NCBI RefSeq assembly: GCF_000270245.1
Contig: NC_015635.1
Coordinates: 1,736,001 to 1,800,000 of the forward strand
DNA from: Microlunatus phosphovorus NM-1
Lineage (GTDB): Bacteria > Actinomycetota > Actinomycetes > Propionibacteriales > Propionibacteriaceae
Length of the DNA stretch: 64,000 nt
Direction of reading: 5' to 3'
A program made the position numbers and the translations under genes. The first letter of the stretch is position 1, and every line of letters starts with the position of its first letter. The notes beneath the pieces were generated by a model. The model was not told where the DNA came from. It made no database searches and worked only from the letters and a program-made list of their open reading frames with translations. Shown piece after piece: positions 54,777 to 63,322 of the stretch.

Positions 54777-55049
54777 GATGCTGCGCTTCCGGATCGAGTA
54801 TCCCTCCGTACTCGGGCGGGTTTTGGCGCGTTTACGCGCGGCTCCCGGATCCGGCGTGGCCTGACTCAGGAACAGCTCGCGCAGGCCGTGGGCAAGAGCC
54901 GGCGCTGGCTGCAGGACGTGGAGCAGGGCAAGGTCGCTCCGTCGCTGTCGGCGGCCATGGATCTCGTTGCCGCGCTCGGTTATGAGTTGGTCGCTGAGCG
55001 CGCCAAGCCGACCGACGTCCTGGATCACGTGTTCGCAGACCTGCCATGA
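54750..55049 (+). CDS. hipB: HipB-like XRE-family antitoxin
   Basis: A helix-turn-helix protein of about 99 residues: RIRRGLTQEQLAQAVGKS, RRWLQDVEQGKVAPSLSAAM is the XRE fold, ending with a short tail (PTDVLDHVFADLP) like HipB, which reaches into HipA. The start is uncertain: ATG at 54750, TTG at 54732 or GTG at 54762 are all in frame, and the last would leave the operators outside the coding sequence. ATGA overlap with hipA. Confidence 0.85.
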   Translation: MLPIVTDGKDAALPDRVSLRTRAGFGAFTRGSRIRRGLTQEQLAQAVGKSRRWLQDVEQGKVAPSLSAAMDLVAALGYELVAERAKPTDVLDHVFADLP

Positions 55050-56500
55050 CACGGCGGCAGGACGTGCTGGATCTCTGGCTCGATGCCCGGCACATCGGCC
55101 AGCTCCTGCGCGGAGCAGAGGGACAGGTCGAGTTCCTCTACGACGCCGATTACCGGAGTGACGCGGAGACGACGCCGCTCTCGGTCAGCATGCCGAAGAC
55201 CCAAGCCGGGCACGGCCCGGATCGGGTGATGCCCTGGCTGTCGAACCTGCTGCCCGACGCGGTGGAGGTGCGAGACAGGTGGGCCGCGAAGTTCGGCGAG
55301 CGCCGCAACGATCCCTTCACGCTGCTGCGGCACATGGGGCAGGACGCGCCAGGATCGGTGCAGGTGGTGCCCGAGGGGATGATGCCGGCGTCGGCCGGAA
55401 GCCTCTCCTCGATCAGCGACGCCAGGATCGCCGAACGTGTCCAGGGGATTCTCGTCGATCCGGATCACTGGGTGGACGATGGTGACCAGGATGAGAGTCG
55501 CTTCTCGCTCGGTGGGATCCAGGGCAAGTTCGCGCTCGCCAGGATCGGGGAGCGCTGGTTCGAGCCGAACGGTCGAGCCGCGAGCACTCACATCGTGAAG
55601 CCCGGCATGGCGATCGTGTCCGGAGTCACGAACGCGGCTGTTCAGGCGGTCGAGTACGTCACGATGCGCGCCGCCCGACTCGTGGGCGTGCCCGCCGCGG
55701 CGGTCGAGATCTGTGACTTCGCGGGCATCAGCGCCTTCGTGACGACCCGCTACGATCGCCGGGTCCAAGGCGATGGCAGTGTGCTGCGGATCCATCAAGA
55801 GGACTTCTGTCAGGCGCTCGGCGTGTTTCCCGCACGCAAGTACGAAGAAGACGGCGGGCCCACGATGGCGGACATGGCGCGCCTGGTGCGGGAAGCGGCG
55901 TCGCTGGCGTATCTCGACAACGACCAGCGCGCGCTGACCCGGCTATTTGCCTTCAACCTGCTTACGGCGGGCGTGGATGCGCATGCCAAGAACCACAGCC
56001 TGCTCCTCGCGGGTCAGGGGGTGCGTCTGGCGCCCGCCTACGATCTGATCTCGGCGCACGGCATCTGGGACGCGGATCGGGTGCGCCACAAGTCGAGCGC
56101 TGCGGTCAAGTACGGCAACTCGCGCCGCTTCAGAAGCATCACCGGCCGCGATATCGCACGGACTGCAGACGTGCTCGGCACTGACCGTGAGGGCTTTGTC
56201 GAACTGCTCGGTGATCTGGGCCGGGCATTGCCGGAGTCATTCGAGGCGGCTCTTGCCGAGCTGCCGAAGGGAATTGCCGATGAGCGCGCACTGCGCCTCC
56301 CCGAGCACGTCAGCGACTTCGCGAACAGCGTTGTCGGCAGGGTGTCTGCTTCCGATCTGGCACGCGAGAACACACCGACCTTCGCCCCCACCGAACAGGT
56401 GGCAGCGGGAGCGACCAGTGGGCACGTGTGGGTGCCGGGGCGGTGGGTCCGCGACTCCTGGCGGAGTGGGCACTACCGGAGTCGGTCGACGCAGCGCTGA
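55046..56500 (+). CDS. hipA: HipA-like serine/threonine kinase toxin
   Basis: A 484-residue HipA-family kinase. The N-terminal subdomain is followed by SLGGIQGKFAL (the Gly-rich/ejected-loop motif near residue 155), HIVKP, the catalytic loop GVDAHAKNHSLLL (D...N near residue 311) and the metal-binding APAYDLIS. HipA inactivates glutamyl-tRNA synthetase in E. coli, giving persistence. The Pro/Arg/Ser-rich tail after about residue 445 is not conserved. ATG overlaps hipB by four bases, the usual TA operon order. Confidence 0.9.
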   Translation: MTRRQDVLDLWLDARHIGQLLRGAEGQVEFLYDADYRSDAETTPLSVSMPKTQAGHGPDRVMPWLSNLLPDAVEVRDRWAAKFGERRNDPFTLLRHMGQDAPGSVQVVPEGMMPASAGSLSSISDARIAERVQGILVDPDHWVDDGDQDESRFSLGGIQGKFALARIGERWFEPNGRAASTHIVKPGMAIVSGVTNAAVQAVEYVTMRAARLVGVPAAAVEICDFAGISAFVTTRYDRRVQGDGSVLRIHQEDFCQALGVFPARKYEEDGGPTMADMARLVREAASLAYLDNDQRALTRLFAFNLLTAGVDAHAKNHSLLLAGQGVRLAPAYDLISAHGIWDADRVRHKSSAAVKYGNSRRFRSITGRDIARTADVLGTDREGFVELLGDLGRALPESFEAALAELPKGIADERALRLPEHVSDFANSVVGRVSASDLARENTPTFAPTEQVAAGATSGHVWVPGRWVRDSWRSGHYRSRSTQR

Positions 56501-56646
56501 CTTTGCTCGCTGCAAGCCACACACCGGGATCATGGTTCGCCGAGAAGGAGATGAGACCCTCGAGAAGGCGTGATTACAGGTCAATTCGCGATTTTGGGAT
56601 GTAATTGCTCCTTCTCGACAACGCTGACCCATGAACCCATCGAACG

Positions 56647-57071
56647 CCAGTCGCAACCCGTGCCAAGCCACATCGACCGACGGGGCAGAAATCCACACCG
56701 GCAGCCGGGCGATGAGGAGCGCAAAGCGATGGGTCAGGGGGTGGGGTGAAGGGACGTGGACGGGCGTGGGTGTGTCTCCCCGACCCGGGCCGGCTACGCA
56801 GCGCCCAGAACGCGACTGGCTGCGTTGTCGTCGTCGTCCGTAGAACCCCGCTACGGACTCCTCCTCCGCCTTGCCATTCGCGCCCTGGACACCGCTCGCT
56901 ATCGACCCCGGCCGGGGAGACACACCCTCGGGAGCCCGAGCCTGCGAAGGCGCGGATGGCTGTCCCGAAACCCCCACCCCCAGACCCATCGCGTACCCAA
57001 CCACCACCGCCGACCACCAGGATTTCTGCCCACCAGTCAGATGTGGCAAACTTGCTCGGGTTGCCTACTGG
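56647..57071. repeat. 425-bp imperfect inverted repeat (MITE-like) before rplS
   Basis: Matching blocks occur in inverse order on the two arms: CCAGT (56647) with ACTGG (57067), CAACCCG with CGGGTTG, GGGCAGAAATCC (56683) with GGATTTCTGCCC (57020), GCGATGGGTC then GGGGGTGGGG (56726-56746) with their complements (56972-56992), and GGGTGTGTCTCCCCG (56768) with its complement (56913-56927), around a 130-bp centre that has its own hairpin CCGTAG/CTACGG. No gene is credible here; the flanks 56501-56646 and 57072-57168 show nothing definite beyond the rplS leader. Confidence 0.8.
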
Positions 57072-57168
57072 ATGTGACTCCTGCCGTGGGGGGATCGATC
57101 ACGCTAGTGGGCCTTTGGTTTGGCACCCAACTCGGTGACCTGCGGCACTGCGAGGAAGACATCACACA

Positions 57169-57519
57169 ATGAGCAAGCTGATCGACGCTGTCGATTCCCA
57201 GTCCGTCCGCGAGGACATCCCCGCCTTCCGACCCGGTGACTCCGTCAAGGTGCACGTCAAGGTCGTCGAGGGCAACCGCTCCCGCATCCAGGTCTTCGCC
57301 GGCGTGGTCATCGCCCGTTCCGGTGACGGTGTTCGCGAGTCCTTCACCGTCCGCAAGGTGAGCTTCGGCGTTGGCGTGGAGCGCACCTTCCCGCTGCACA
57401 GCCCGATCATCGACAAGATCGAGGTCGACCGTCGCGGCGACGTGCGGCGCGCCAAGCTGTACTACCTGCGTGGTCTGCGCGGCAAGGCAGCCAAGATCAA
57501 GGAGAAGCGCGACGCCTGA
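57169..57519 (+). CDS. rplS: 50S ribosomal protein L19
   Basis: A 116-residue L19: [40 protein letters not shown] and [20 protein letters not shown] are diagnostic. It lies at the 30S-50S interface. In most actinobacteria it follows trmD closely; here 19 kb intervene. It starts the run rplS-lepB-lepB-rnhB. Confidence 0.97.
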   Translation: MSKLIDAVDSQSVREDIPAFRPGDSVKVHVKVVEGNRSRIQVFAGVVIARSGDGVRESFTVRKVSFGVGVERTFPLHSPIIDKIEVDRRGDVRRAKLYYLRGLRGKAAKIKEKRDA

Positions 57520-57532
57520 TCCGTCGCCGCAC

Positions 57533-58339
57533 GTGCCGGACTCCACCGTCGATCCAGACAACGACCCGTCGATCCTGCCGTCACGAGGCAAGCAGACTTT
57601 CGCGCAGCATGTCGGCGCGTTCATCAAAGAGCTGCTGGCTGTCGTCATCGGCGCGGTCATCGTCGCCTCGCTGCTGCGCGGCTTCGTCGGGCAGATGTTC
57701 ATCATCCCGTCGATCTCGATGCAGAACACCCTGCAGGTCAGTGACCGGGTGGTGGTGGAGAAGCTCAGCTCGGTCAAGCGTGGCCAGGTAGTGGTGTTCG
57801 CCGATCCGGGCGGCTGGCTGACGGGCGTCCATACCGAGGAGCGCGGGCGGGTCGGCAAGGCATTGGAGTTCGTCGGCATCCTGCCCGACACCGGCACCGA
57901 GCATCTGATCAAGCGGGTCGTCGGGATGCCTGGCGACCACGTGGTCTGCTGCGACACTAAGGGTCGGATCACCGTCAATGATGTGCCGTTGGACGAGACC
58001 TCCTATCTCTACACCGATCCCGACAAGGTGCAGGCCGATCCCTCGAAGATCCGCTTCGACGTCGTGGTGCCCGATCGCCGGATCTTCGTGCTGGGTGACA
58101 ACCGGGCGGCCAGCCGCGACTCACGGTGCCACCTGAACGACACCGGTGACGGGCAGCAGAAGGGCGAGAACGCCTTCATCCCGCTCGATCTGGTGGTCGG
58201 GCGGGCGATCGCGGTCGCCTGGCCGGTGAGCCAGGCGCATCGACTTCCGATCCCGGCGACGTACGCTGGCGTACCGGCTGCGGTGCAACCTGCGCCCGCG
58301 CGCCCAGTGGTGCATGCTGGATCGGACGCCAGCTGCTGA
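57533..58339 (+). CDS. lepB: Signal peptidase I (first of two)
   Basis: A 268-residue type I signal peptidase. One N-terminal membrane helix (ELLAVVIGAVIVASLLRGFV) precedes the catalytic serine in FIIPSISMQNTL and lysine in HLIKRVVGMPGD; RIFVLGDNR is box E. It has the CCD pair after the lysine, a CHL cysteine and a C-terminal -SC. GTG at 57533 is 14 bases after the rplS stop; the longer reading through rplS is out of frame with it. It cleaves signal peptides of exported proteins. Confidence 0.94.
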   Translation: MPDSTVDPDNDPSILPSRGKQTFAQHVGAFIKELLAVVIGAVIVASLLRGFVGQMFIIPSISMQNTLQVSDRVVVEKLSSVKRGQVVVFADPGGWLTGVHTEERGRVGKALEFVGILPDTGTEHLIKRVVGMPGDHVVCCDTKGRITVNDVPLDETSYLYTDPDKVQADPSKIRFDVVVPDRRIFVLGDNRAASRDSRCHLNDTGDGQQKGENAFIPLDLVVGRAIAVAWPVSQAHRLPIPATYAGVPAAVQPAPARPVVHAGSDASC

Positions 58340-58366
58340 GCCGTCCCCGGTGACGAAGGAGAGTCG

Positions 58367-59137
58367 GTGAGCATCGACACCATGACCACGCGGAAGCGCG
58401 GCGGCAGCCGGTTCGGCTCGTTCGTCAAGGAACTGCTGATCGTGGTGGTCGGCGCATTGATCGTCTCCTCGCTGCTGCGGGCGTTCGTCGGTCAGATGTT
58501 CATCATCCCGTCGGAGTCGATGGAGAACACGCTGCTGGTCGGGGACCGGGTGGTGGTGCAGAAGCTCACCGATCCGAAGCGCGGCGACGTGGTGGTGTTC
58601 GAGGATCCGGGTGGTTGGCTGGAGTCCGGGCCGGCGCCGGACCCGACGACGCTGGACAAGGTGCTCGACTTCATCGGCTTTCCTACCGCAAGCAGTCCTG
58701 AGCACCTGATCAAGCGGATCATCGGGATGCCAGGCGATCATGTCGTCTGCTGCGACAATCAGGGCCGGATCAAGGTGAACGATCAGGCCATGGACGAGAG
58801 CGAATACCTCTACAAGGAACCGGACGGCACTCAGATCGCACCCTCCGACATCGCCTTCGACCTGGTCGTGCCGGCTGACCGAATCTTCGTGATGGGTGAT
58901 CACCGCGACCTCAGCGCCGACTCCCGGTGTCATCTCTCCGACCTGTCCTTGGACGGGCCGGCAGGCACGATCGCCTTTGTTCCTCTCGACAAGGTGGTGG
59001 GGCCTGCCTTCGCGATTGCGGCACCGTTCAGTCGGGCCAAGATCCTGCACCGACCAGCCATCTTCGACAAGGTCCCTGCGCCGACCGAGCCCCCGCCGGC
59101 GCAGGCGGTGATCAAGCCCGCGGGCATCAGCTGCTGA
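58367..59137 (+). CDS. lepB: Signal peptidase I (second of two)
   Basis: A 256-residue paralogue of the preceding gene, with the same membrane helix, serine in FIIPSESMENTL, lysine in HLIKRIIGMPGD, and FVMGDHRD for the usual GDNR (Asn replaced by His). It shares the VVCCD, SRCHL and terminal -SC cysteines. GAAGGAGAG precedes the GTG. The tandem pair is seen in several actinobacteria. Its TGA overlaps the rnhB ATG. Confidence 0.93.
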   Translation: MSIDTMTTRKRGGSRFGSFVKELLIVVVGALIVSSLLRAFVGQMFIIPSESMENTLLVGDRVVVQKLTDPKRGDVVVFEDPGGWLESGPAPDPTTLDKVLDFIGFPTASSPEHLIKRIIGMPGDHVVCCDNQGRIKVNDQAMDESEYLYKEPDGTQIAPSDIAFDLVVPADRIFVMGDHRDLSADSRCHLSDLSLDGPAGTIAFVPLDKVVGPAFAIAAPFSRAKILHRPAIFDKVPAPTEPPPAQAVIKPAGISC

Positions 59138-59808
59138 TGGCTCGATCCAGCGGGGTGCCGACGATGGTCCGCGTTCGCCGGGACAGCGGGCTGTACGGCT
59201 ACGAGCGGGCGCTGGGCCGGGTTGGCCTGGCTCCGGTAGCGGGCGCGGACGAGGCGGGGCGGGGCGCGTGTGCGGGGCCGCTGGTCGCTGCCGCGGCCAT
59301 CTTGTCCGATGCGCGGTCCAAGCAGATCAGCCTGCTGCGCGACTCCAAGCTGCTGTCGGCGGCGCAACGTGAGCGGGCCTACGACGAGATCGTCCGGAAA
59401 GCAATCTCCTGGTCGGTGGTGGTCATCGAACCGGGGGAGTGCGACCGGCTCGGGATGCATGTCGCCAATGTCCAAGCGCTGCGTCGGGCACTGCACCGCC
59501 TGGCGGTGCCGCCGACGTACGCGCTCACCGACGGATTCCCCGTCGACGGCCTCGGCGTGCCTGGCCTGGCGGTGTGGAAGGGTGACCGGGTGGCGGCGTG
59601 TGTGGCGGCTGCGTCGATCATTGCGAAGGTGACCAGGGACCGCATCATGTGTGAGTTGGACGAGGTCTATCCGGCGTACGCGTTCAAGATCCACAAGGGC
59701 TACTGCACGCCGCTGCACCAGGAGCGACTGGATGCGTACGGTCCGTCAGCCACGCATCGGATGAGGTTCGAGAACGTCGCCCGGACGGCTAGAGTCGAGG
59801 CGTCATGA
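59137..59808 (+). CDS. rnhB: Ribonuclease HII
   Basis: A 223-residue RNase HII that removes ribonucleotides from DNA. The first active-site stretch is GADEAGRGACAGPLVAAAAI and the second has LLRDSKLLSAAQRERAY; ALTDGF and IIAKVTRDRIM provide the other acidic residues. The ATG at 59137 overlaps the lepB stop (TGATG); ATG at 59164 is a shorter alternative. The frame upstream through lepB is spurious. Confidence 0.95.
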   Translation: MARSSGVPTMVRVRRDSGLYGYERALGRVGLAPVAGADEAGRGACAGPLVAAAAILSDARSKQISLLRDSKLLSAAQRERAYDEIVRKAISWSVVVIEPGECDRLGMHVANVQALRRALHRLAVPPTYALTDGFPVDGLGVPGLAVWKGDRVAACVAAASIIAKVTRDRIMCELDEVYPAYAFKIHKGYCTPLHQERLDAYGPSATHRMRFENVARTARVEAS

Positions 59809-59827
59809 CGAGAGTGCAGGGATTGGT

Positions 59828-60139
59828 GTGAGCGCGGAAGACCTCGAGCAGTACGAGAGCGAGCTGGAGCTCCAGCTCTACCGCGAGTACAAGGACGTGG
59901 TCGGCATCTTCACCTACGCGGTGGAGACCGAGCGGCGGTTCTACCTCTGCAACGCGGTGGACCTGAAGGTCCGCTCCGAGGGCGGCGATGTCTACTACGA
60001 GGTGTCGATGGCCGACGCCTGGGTGTGGGACATGTATCGCCCGGCCCGATTCGTGAAGAGCGCCAAGGTGCTCACCTTCCGCGACGTCTCCATCGAGGAG
60101 ATCGCGCACAGCGACCTCGAGGTTCCCAAGCCCAGCTGA
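59828..60139 (+). CDS. DUF2469 family conserved actinobacterial protein
   Basis: A 103-residue protein, MSAEDLEQYESELELQLYRE, highly conserved in actinobacteria and placed between rnhB and yraN as in mycobacteria (Rv2901c position). The family function is unknown. WVWDMYRPARFVKSAKVLTF is the conserved core. GTG start 20 bases after rnhB. A small hairpin follows its stop. Confidence 0.9.
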   Translation: MSAEDLEQYESELELQLYREYKDVVGIFTYAVETERRFYLCNAVDLKVRSEGGDVYYEVSMADAWVWDMYRPARFVKSAKVLTFRDVSIEEIAHSDLEVPKPS

Positions 60140-60141
60140 GG

Positions 60142-60159
60142 TGCGCCGCTTCAGGCGCA
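60142..60159 (+). terminator. Hairpin after the DUF2469 gene
   Basis: TGCGCC-GCTTCA-GGCGCA forms a perfect six-bp stem, beginning three bases after the stop codon. There is no long T-run, but the position fits a weak terminator or RNA 3' end ahead of the yraN-comM-dprA operon. Confidence 0.45.
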
Positions 60160-60160
60160 G

Positions 60161-60199
60161 TTGTCCACAGGCTCGATCGAGCCCGAAGCGTCATCCACA
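60161..60199 (+). promoter_or_regulatory. Two DnaA-box-like sites around a palindrome
   Basis: TTGTCCACA (60161-60169) and TCATCCACA (60191-60199) match the DnaA-box consensus TTATCCACA with one change each, in the same orientation, 30 bp apart. Between them is the perfect 14-bp palindrome GGCTCGATCGAGCC (60170-60183). The group lies 78-116 bases before yraN. Confidence 0.5.
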
Positions 60200-60276
60200 G
60201 ATTCGCAGAGACCCCGGTCGATTTTCGCCGACGTCCCCATTGTCTAGGACAGAACTGTCTGAGGCGGAGGTGGACG

Positions 60277-60660
60277 ATGACAATGCGGCGGACCCGCAAC
60301 GAGATCGGCGCGACGGGGGAGACCCTGGCGGCGCTGGAGCTGCAGAGCCAGGGGATGGAGATCCTGGATCGCAACTGGTCGTGCCGGTGGGGCGAGCTCG
60401 ACGTGGTGGCGCTGGATCCCAGCGGCGGCAGGCGGACCGCGGTGTTCTGCGAGGTGAAGTGCCGCACCGGCCGTGGCTACGGCGATCCGCTGGAGTCGCT
60501 CACCTACGCGAAGGTGAGCCGACTGCGCAAGCTGGCCGCCGAGTGGCTGAGTCAGCATCCCGGTCTGGCGCTGGACGGGGTCCGGTTGGACGCCATCGGG
60601 GTGCTGTTGGAGCGTGATCGGCAGCCGGTGCTGACCCATGTCGTCGGGATCGGTGAGTGA
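60277..60660 (+). CDS. yraN: YraN-family (UPF0102) endonuclease-like protein
   Basis: A 127-residue protein of the YraN/UPF0102 family with a restriction-endonuclease-like core: GATGETLAALELQSQGMEIL, RNWSCRWGELDVVAL and FCEVKCRTGRGYG (E...D...ExK). Function is not established, probably DNA metabolism; it forms an operon with comM and dprA. ATG at 60277 follows GGCGGAGGTGG. Its TGA shares an A with the comM start. Confidence 0.9.
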   Translation: MTMRRTRNEIGATGETLAALELQSQGMEILDRNWSCRWGELDVVALDPSGGRRTAVFCEVKCRTGRGYGDPLESLTYAKVSRLRKLAAEWLSQHPGLALDGVRLDAIGVLLERDRQPVLTHVVGIGE

Positions 60661-62213
60661 TGAGTCTCGCCTGCGCGTACGGGGTTGCCCTGGTCGGGCT
60701 GGACGGCCGGATCGTCGAGGTCGAGGCGCACACCGGGCCCGGGCTGCCGCGCACCATTCTGGTCGGGCTGCCGGACACGTCGTTGTACGAGGCTCGGGAC
60801 CGTTGCAAGGCCGCCGTGCACAGCAGCGGTCAGTCCTGGCCGAGCACCCTGTTGACCATCAACCTGTCGCCGGCCACGCTGCCCAAGCAGGGTTCGAGCT
60901 ACGACCTCGCGATCGTGGCGGCGGTGCTGGCCGCGTCCGATGTCATCTTCGCATCCGAGTTGCGCAGCACGGTGCTGGTCGGTGAGCTGGGGCTGGACGG
61001 CCGGGTGCGGCCGGTGCGCGGGGTGCTGCCCGCGACGCTGGCTGCTGTGCAGCACGGCTTTCAGCGAGTGATCGTGCCCTATCGGCAGGCCGCCGAGGCG
61101 CAGCTGGTCGAGGGAATCGACGTGTTGGGAGTGGCCTCGCTCGCCCAGTTGATCGCGTTGCTCGCCCACGAGCCGGTGCCCGATGCCGAGCCCGTCGACC
61201 TGCCGGTGGAGGCGGCTCACGACAGTGGTGACCCGGCCTTGGATCTGGCCGATGTCGCTGGGCAGCTGGAGGCCAAATGGGCTGTCGAGGTGGCCGCTGC
61301 CGGACGCCACCATCTGATGTTCACCGGGCCGCCGGGGGTCGGCAAGACGATGATCGCGGCTCGGCTGCCGGGGCTGTTGCCTGAGCTGACCATTCCGGAG
61401 GCGCTGGAGGTTTCCGCCATCCATTCGCTGGCCGGCTTCGATCTCACCGGGGGTCTGATCCGGCGCCCGCCGTACGCGGACCCGCACCATTCGGCGTCGA
61501 TGGCCAGCCTGATCGGAGGCGGGGCCGGACTTGCCCGCCCGGGTGCGGTGTCCGTCGCCCACCGGGGCGTGCTGTTCCTGGACGAGGCGGCCGAGTTCTC
61601 GCCCAAGGCGTTGGAGGCGCTGCGTACGCCGCTGGAGTCGGGCGAGGTCAACCTGCATCGAAGCCACGGCATGACGCGGTATCCGGCGCGCTTCCAGCTG
61701 GTGCTGGCCGCCAATCCCTGCCCGTGCGGCCAAGCGGGCACGGCCGGGGCGTCTTGCGTGTGCCCGCCGATGGCCATCCGGCGGTACGCGACGAAGCTCT
61801 CGGCACCCATCCGCGACCGAGTGGACATCACCCAGCACTTCCGTCCGCTGAAGCGACATCAACTGCAGGCGACCCTCGGCCGAGGCGAGCCGAGCGCGGC
61901 GGTGGCGGCTCGAGTCGCCGAGGCCAGAGAACGGCAGTGGCGACGACTGGCTGGGACCGGCTGGCATGCCAACAGCGAGGTGACGGGCGCCTATCTGCGG
62001 CATCACCTGCCGCAGCCGGACGGTCTGCACCTGCTGGACCGGGCAGCCGAACGCGGACTGCTGAGTCCCCGTGGGATCGACAAGGCCTGGCGGGTGAGCT
62101 GGACGATCGCTGACCTGGCCGGCAAAGACAGGCCGGGTGTCGACGAGATCGGGATAGCGCTGGCGATGCGGCAGGGCGACCGACTCGGCAGCGGGATCCG
62201 GGAGGTGTCATGA
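60660..62213 (+). CDS. comM: Mg-chelatase-like AAA ATPase, ComM/YifB family
   Basis: A 517-residue protein: N-terminal ATPase-like fold (MSLACAYGVALVGLDGRIVE, NLSPATLPKQGSSYDLAI), then an AAA domain with TGPPGVGKTMIAARLPGLLP, LFLDEAAEF and a C-terminal Mg-chelatase-like segment including CPCG and CVCPP. In naturally competent bacteria ComM is a branch-migration helicase for transformation. ATG at 60660 overlaps the yraN stop; overlaps dprA by ATGA. Confidence 0.94.
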   Translation: MSLACAYGVALVGLDGRIVEVEAHTGPGLPRTILVGLPDTSLYEARDRCKAAVHSSGQSWPSTLLTINLSPATLPKQGSSYDLAIVAAVLAASDVIFASELRSTVLVGELGLDGRVRPVRGVLPATLAAVQHGFQRVIVPYRQAAEAQLVEGIDVLGVASLAQLIALLAHEPVPDAEPVDLPVEAAHDSGDPALDLADVAGQLEAKWAVEVAAAGRHHLMFTGPPGVGKTMIAARLPGLLPELTIPEALEVSAIHSLAGFDLTGGLIRRPPYADPHHSASMASLIGGGAGLARPGAVSVAHRGVLFLDEAAEFSPKALEALRTPLESGEVNLHRSHGMTRYPARFQLVLAANPCPCGQAGTAGASCVCPPMAIRRYATKLSAPIRDRVDITQHFRPLKRHQLQATLGRGEPSAAVAARVAEARERQWRRLAGTGWHANSEVTGAYLRHHLPQPDGLHLLDRAAERGLLSPRGIDKAWRVSWTIADLAGKDRPGVDEIGIALAMRQGDRLGSGIREVS

Positions 62214-63322
62214 GCTCGGACCGGGCGACTCGCATGGCCCTCAGCTGCGTGGTCGAGGCCGGGGAACCGGCGGTCGCCGAGGTGGCGCTGGTGTCCGGTG
62301 CGGCCGCAGCCTGGGAACAGATCACCAGTGGCCAGTTCGGGGAAGGATTGGCGGAGCGGGCCGCACACCTGGATCTGGATCGCGTCCTCAGCCGGGCGGG
62401 CCGCTGCCGTGCCAGGTTTGTCGTGCCTGGTGATGACGAATGGCCGGAACGTCTGGCGGATCTGCGCTACTGCGACGAGGTACAACGCCGAGGAGGTGTG
62501 CCGTTCGGGCTGTGGCTGCGTGGTCCGGGCCACCTCGCGCACCTGGTGGAGCGGTCGGTGGCGATCGTCGGCTCCAGGGCTGCGACCCAGTACGGGGAGG
62601 GTGTCGCCACCGATCTCGGCGCGGAGCTGGCCGAGGCCGGCTTCACCGTGGTCTCCGGCGGTGCCTACGGGATCGACGCCGCCGCGCACCGAGGCGCGAT
62701 GGCGGTCGGTGGTCCGACCGTGGCGGTGCTGGCCAATGGCGTCGACGTCGACTATCCGCAGGGCAACGGGAAGATCTTCGACTGGATCGCCGAGCACGGG
62801 TTGATCGTGTCCGAGCTGGCTCCGGGCAATCATCCGACCAGGGTCAGGTTCCTTGCTCGGAACCGATTGATCGCCGCGCTGAGCATCGGCACGGTCGTGG
62901 TCGAGGCGGCCCTGCGATCCGGCGCGAGGAACACGGCGAGTTGGGCGGTCGGCTGCAACCGGGTGCTGATGGCTGTGCCCGGCTCGGTCGAGTCGGCGAT
63001 GTCCGCGGCCCCACATCTGATGATCAGGAATGGTCAGGCGACGCTGGTGACCAGCGTTGCCGAGGTGCTGGAGTTGGTCTCCGGCGCGGGGCAGGCCATG
63101 CTGCCGATCGAGCATGGGCCGAATCGAGTCACCGACGCGTTGGATCCGGTGCAGCTCTCGGTGTACGAGGCGGTGCCGGCTCGGCGCCGGGTGAGCGCCG
63201 GTGAGATCGCCCTGGCGGCGGGAGTATCCGTGCCGAGCGTGCTGGCGCAGCTCGCCGCGTTGGAGGACGCCGGGCTGGTGGTCGGCGAGCCGGAGGGCTG
63301 GCGAGCGGTGGTGTCACGGTGA
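62210..63322 (+). CDS. dprA: DNA-processing protein DprA
   Basis: A 370-residue DprA: Rossmann-like core with VAIVGSRAATQYGEGVA, VVSGGAYGIDAAAHRGAM and FLARNRLIAALS, and a C-terminal winged-helix (RRVSAGEIALAAGVSVPSVL). DprA loads RecA onto incoming ssDNA in transformation and is widely conserved even in non-competent species. ATGA overlap with comM. Confidence 0.95.
   Translation: MSSDRATRMALSCVVEAGEPAVAEVALVSGAAAAWEQITSGQFGEGLAERAAHLDLDRVLSRAGRCRARFVVPGDDEWPERLADLRYCDEVQRRGGVPFGLWLRGPGHLAHLVERSVAIVGSRAATQYGEGVATDLGAELAEAGFTVVSGGAYGIDAAAHRGAMAVGGPTVAVLANGVDVDYPQGNGKIFDWIAEHGLIVSELAPGNHPTRVRFLARNRLIAALSIGTVVVEAALRSGARNTASWAVGCNRVLMAVPGSVESAMSAAPHLMIRNGQATLVTSVAEVLELVSGAGQAMLPIEHGPNRVTDALDPVQLSVYEAVPARRRVSAGEIALAAGVSVPSVLAQLAALEDAGLVVGEPEGWRAVVSR

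Noticed and set aside
60552-62030. A 492-codon minus-strand frame opposite comM
   Set aside because: Shadow of comM; no recognisable motif.
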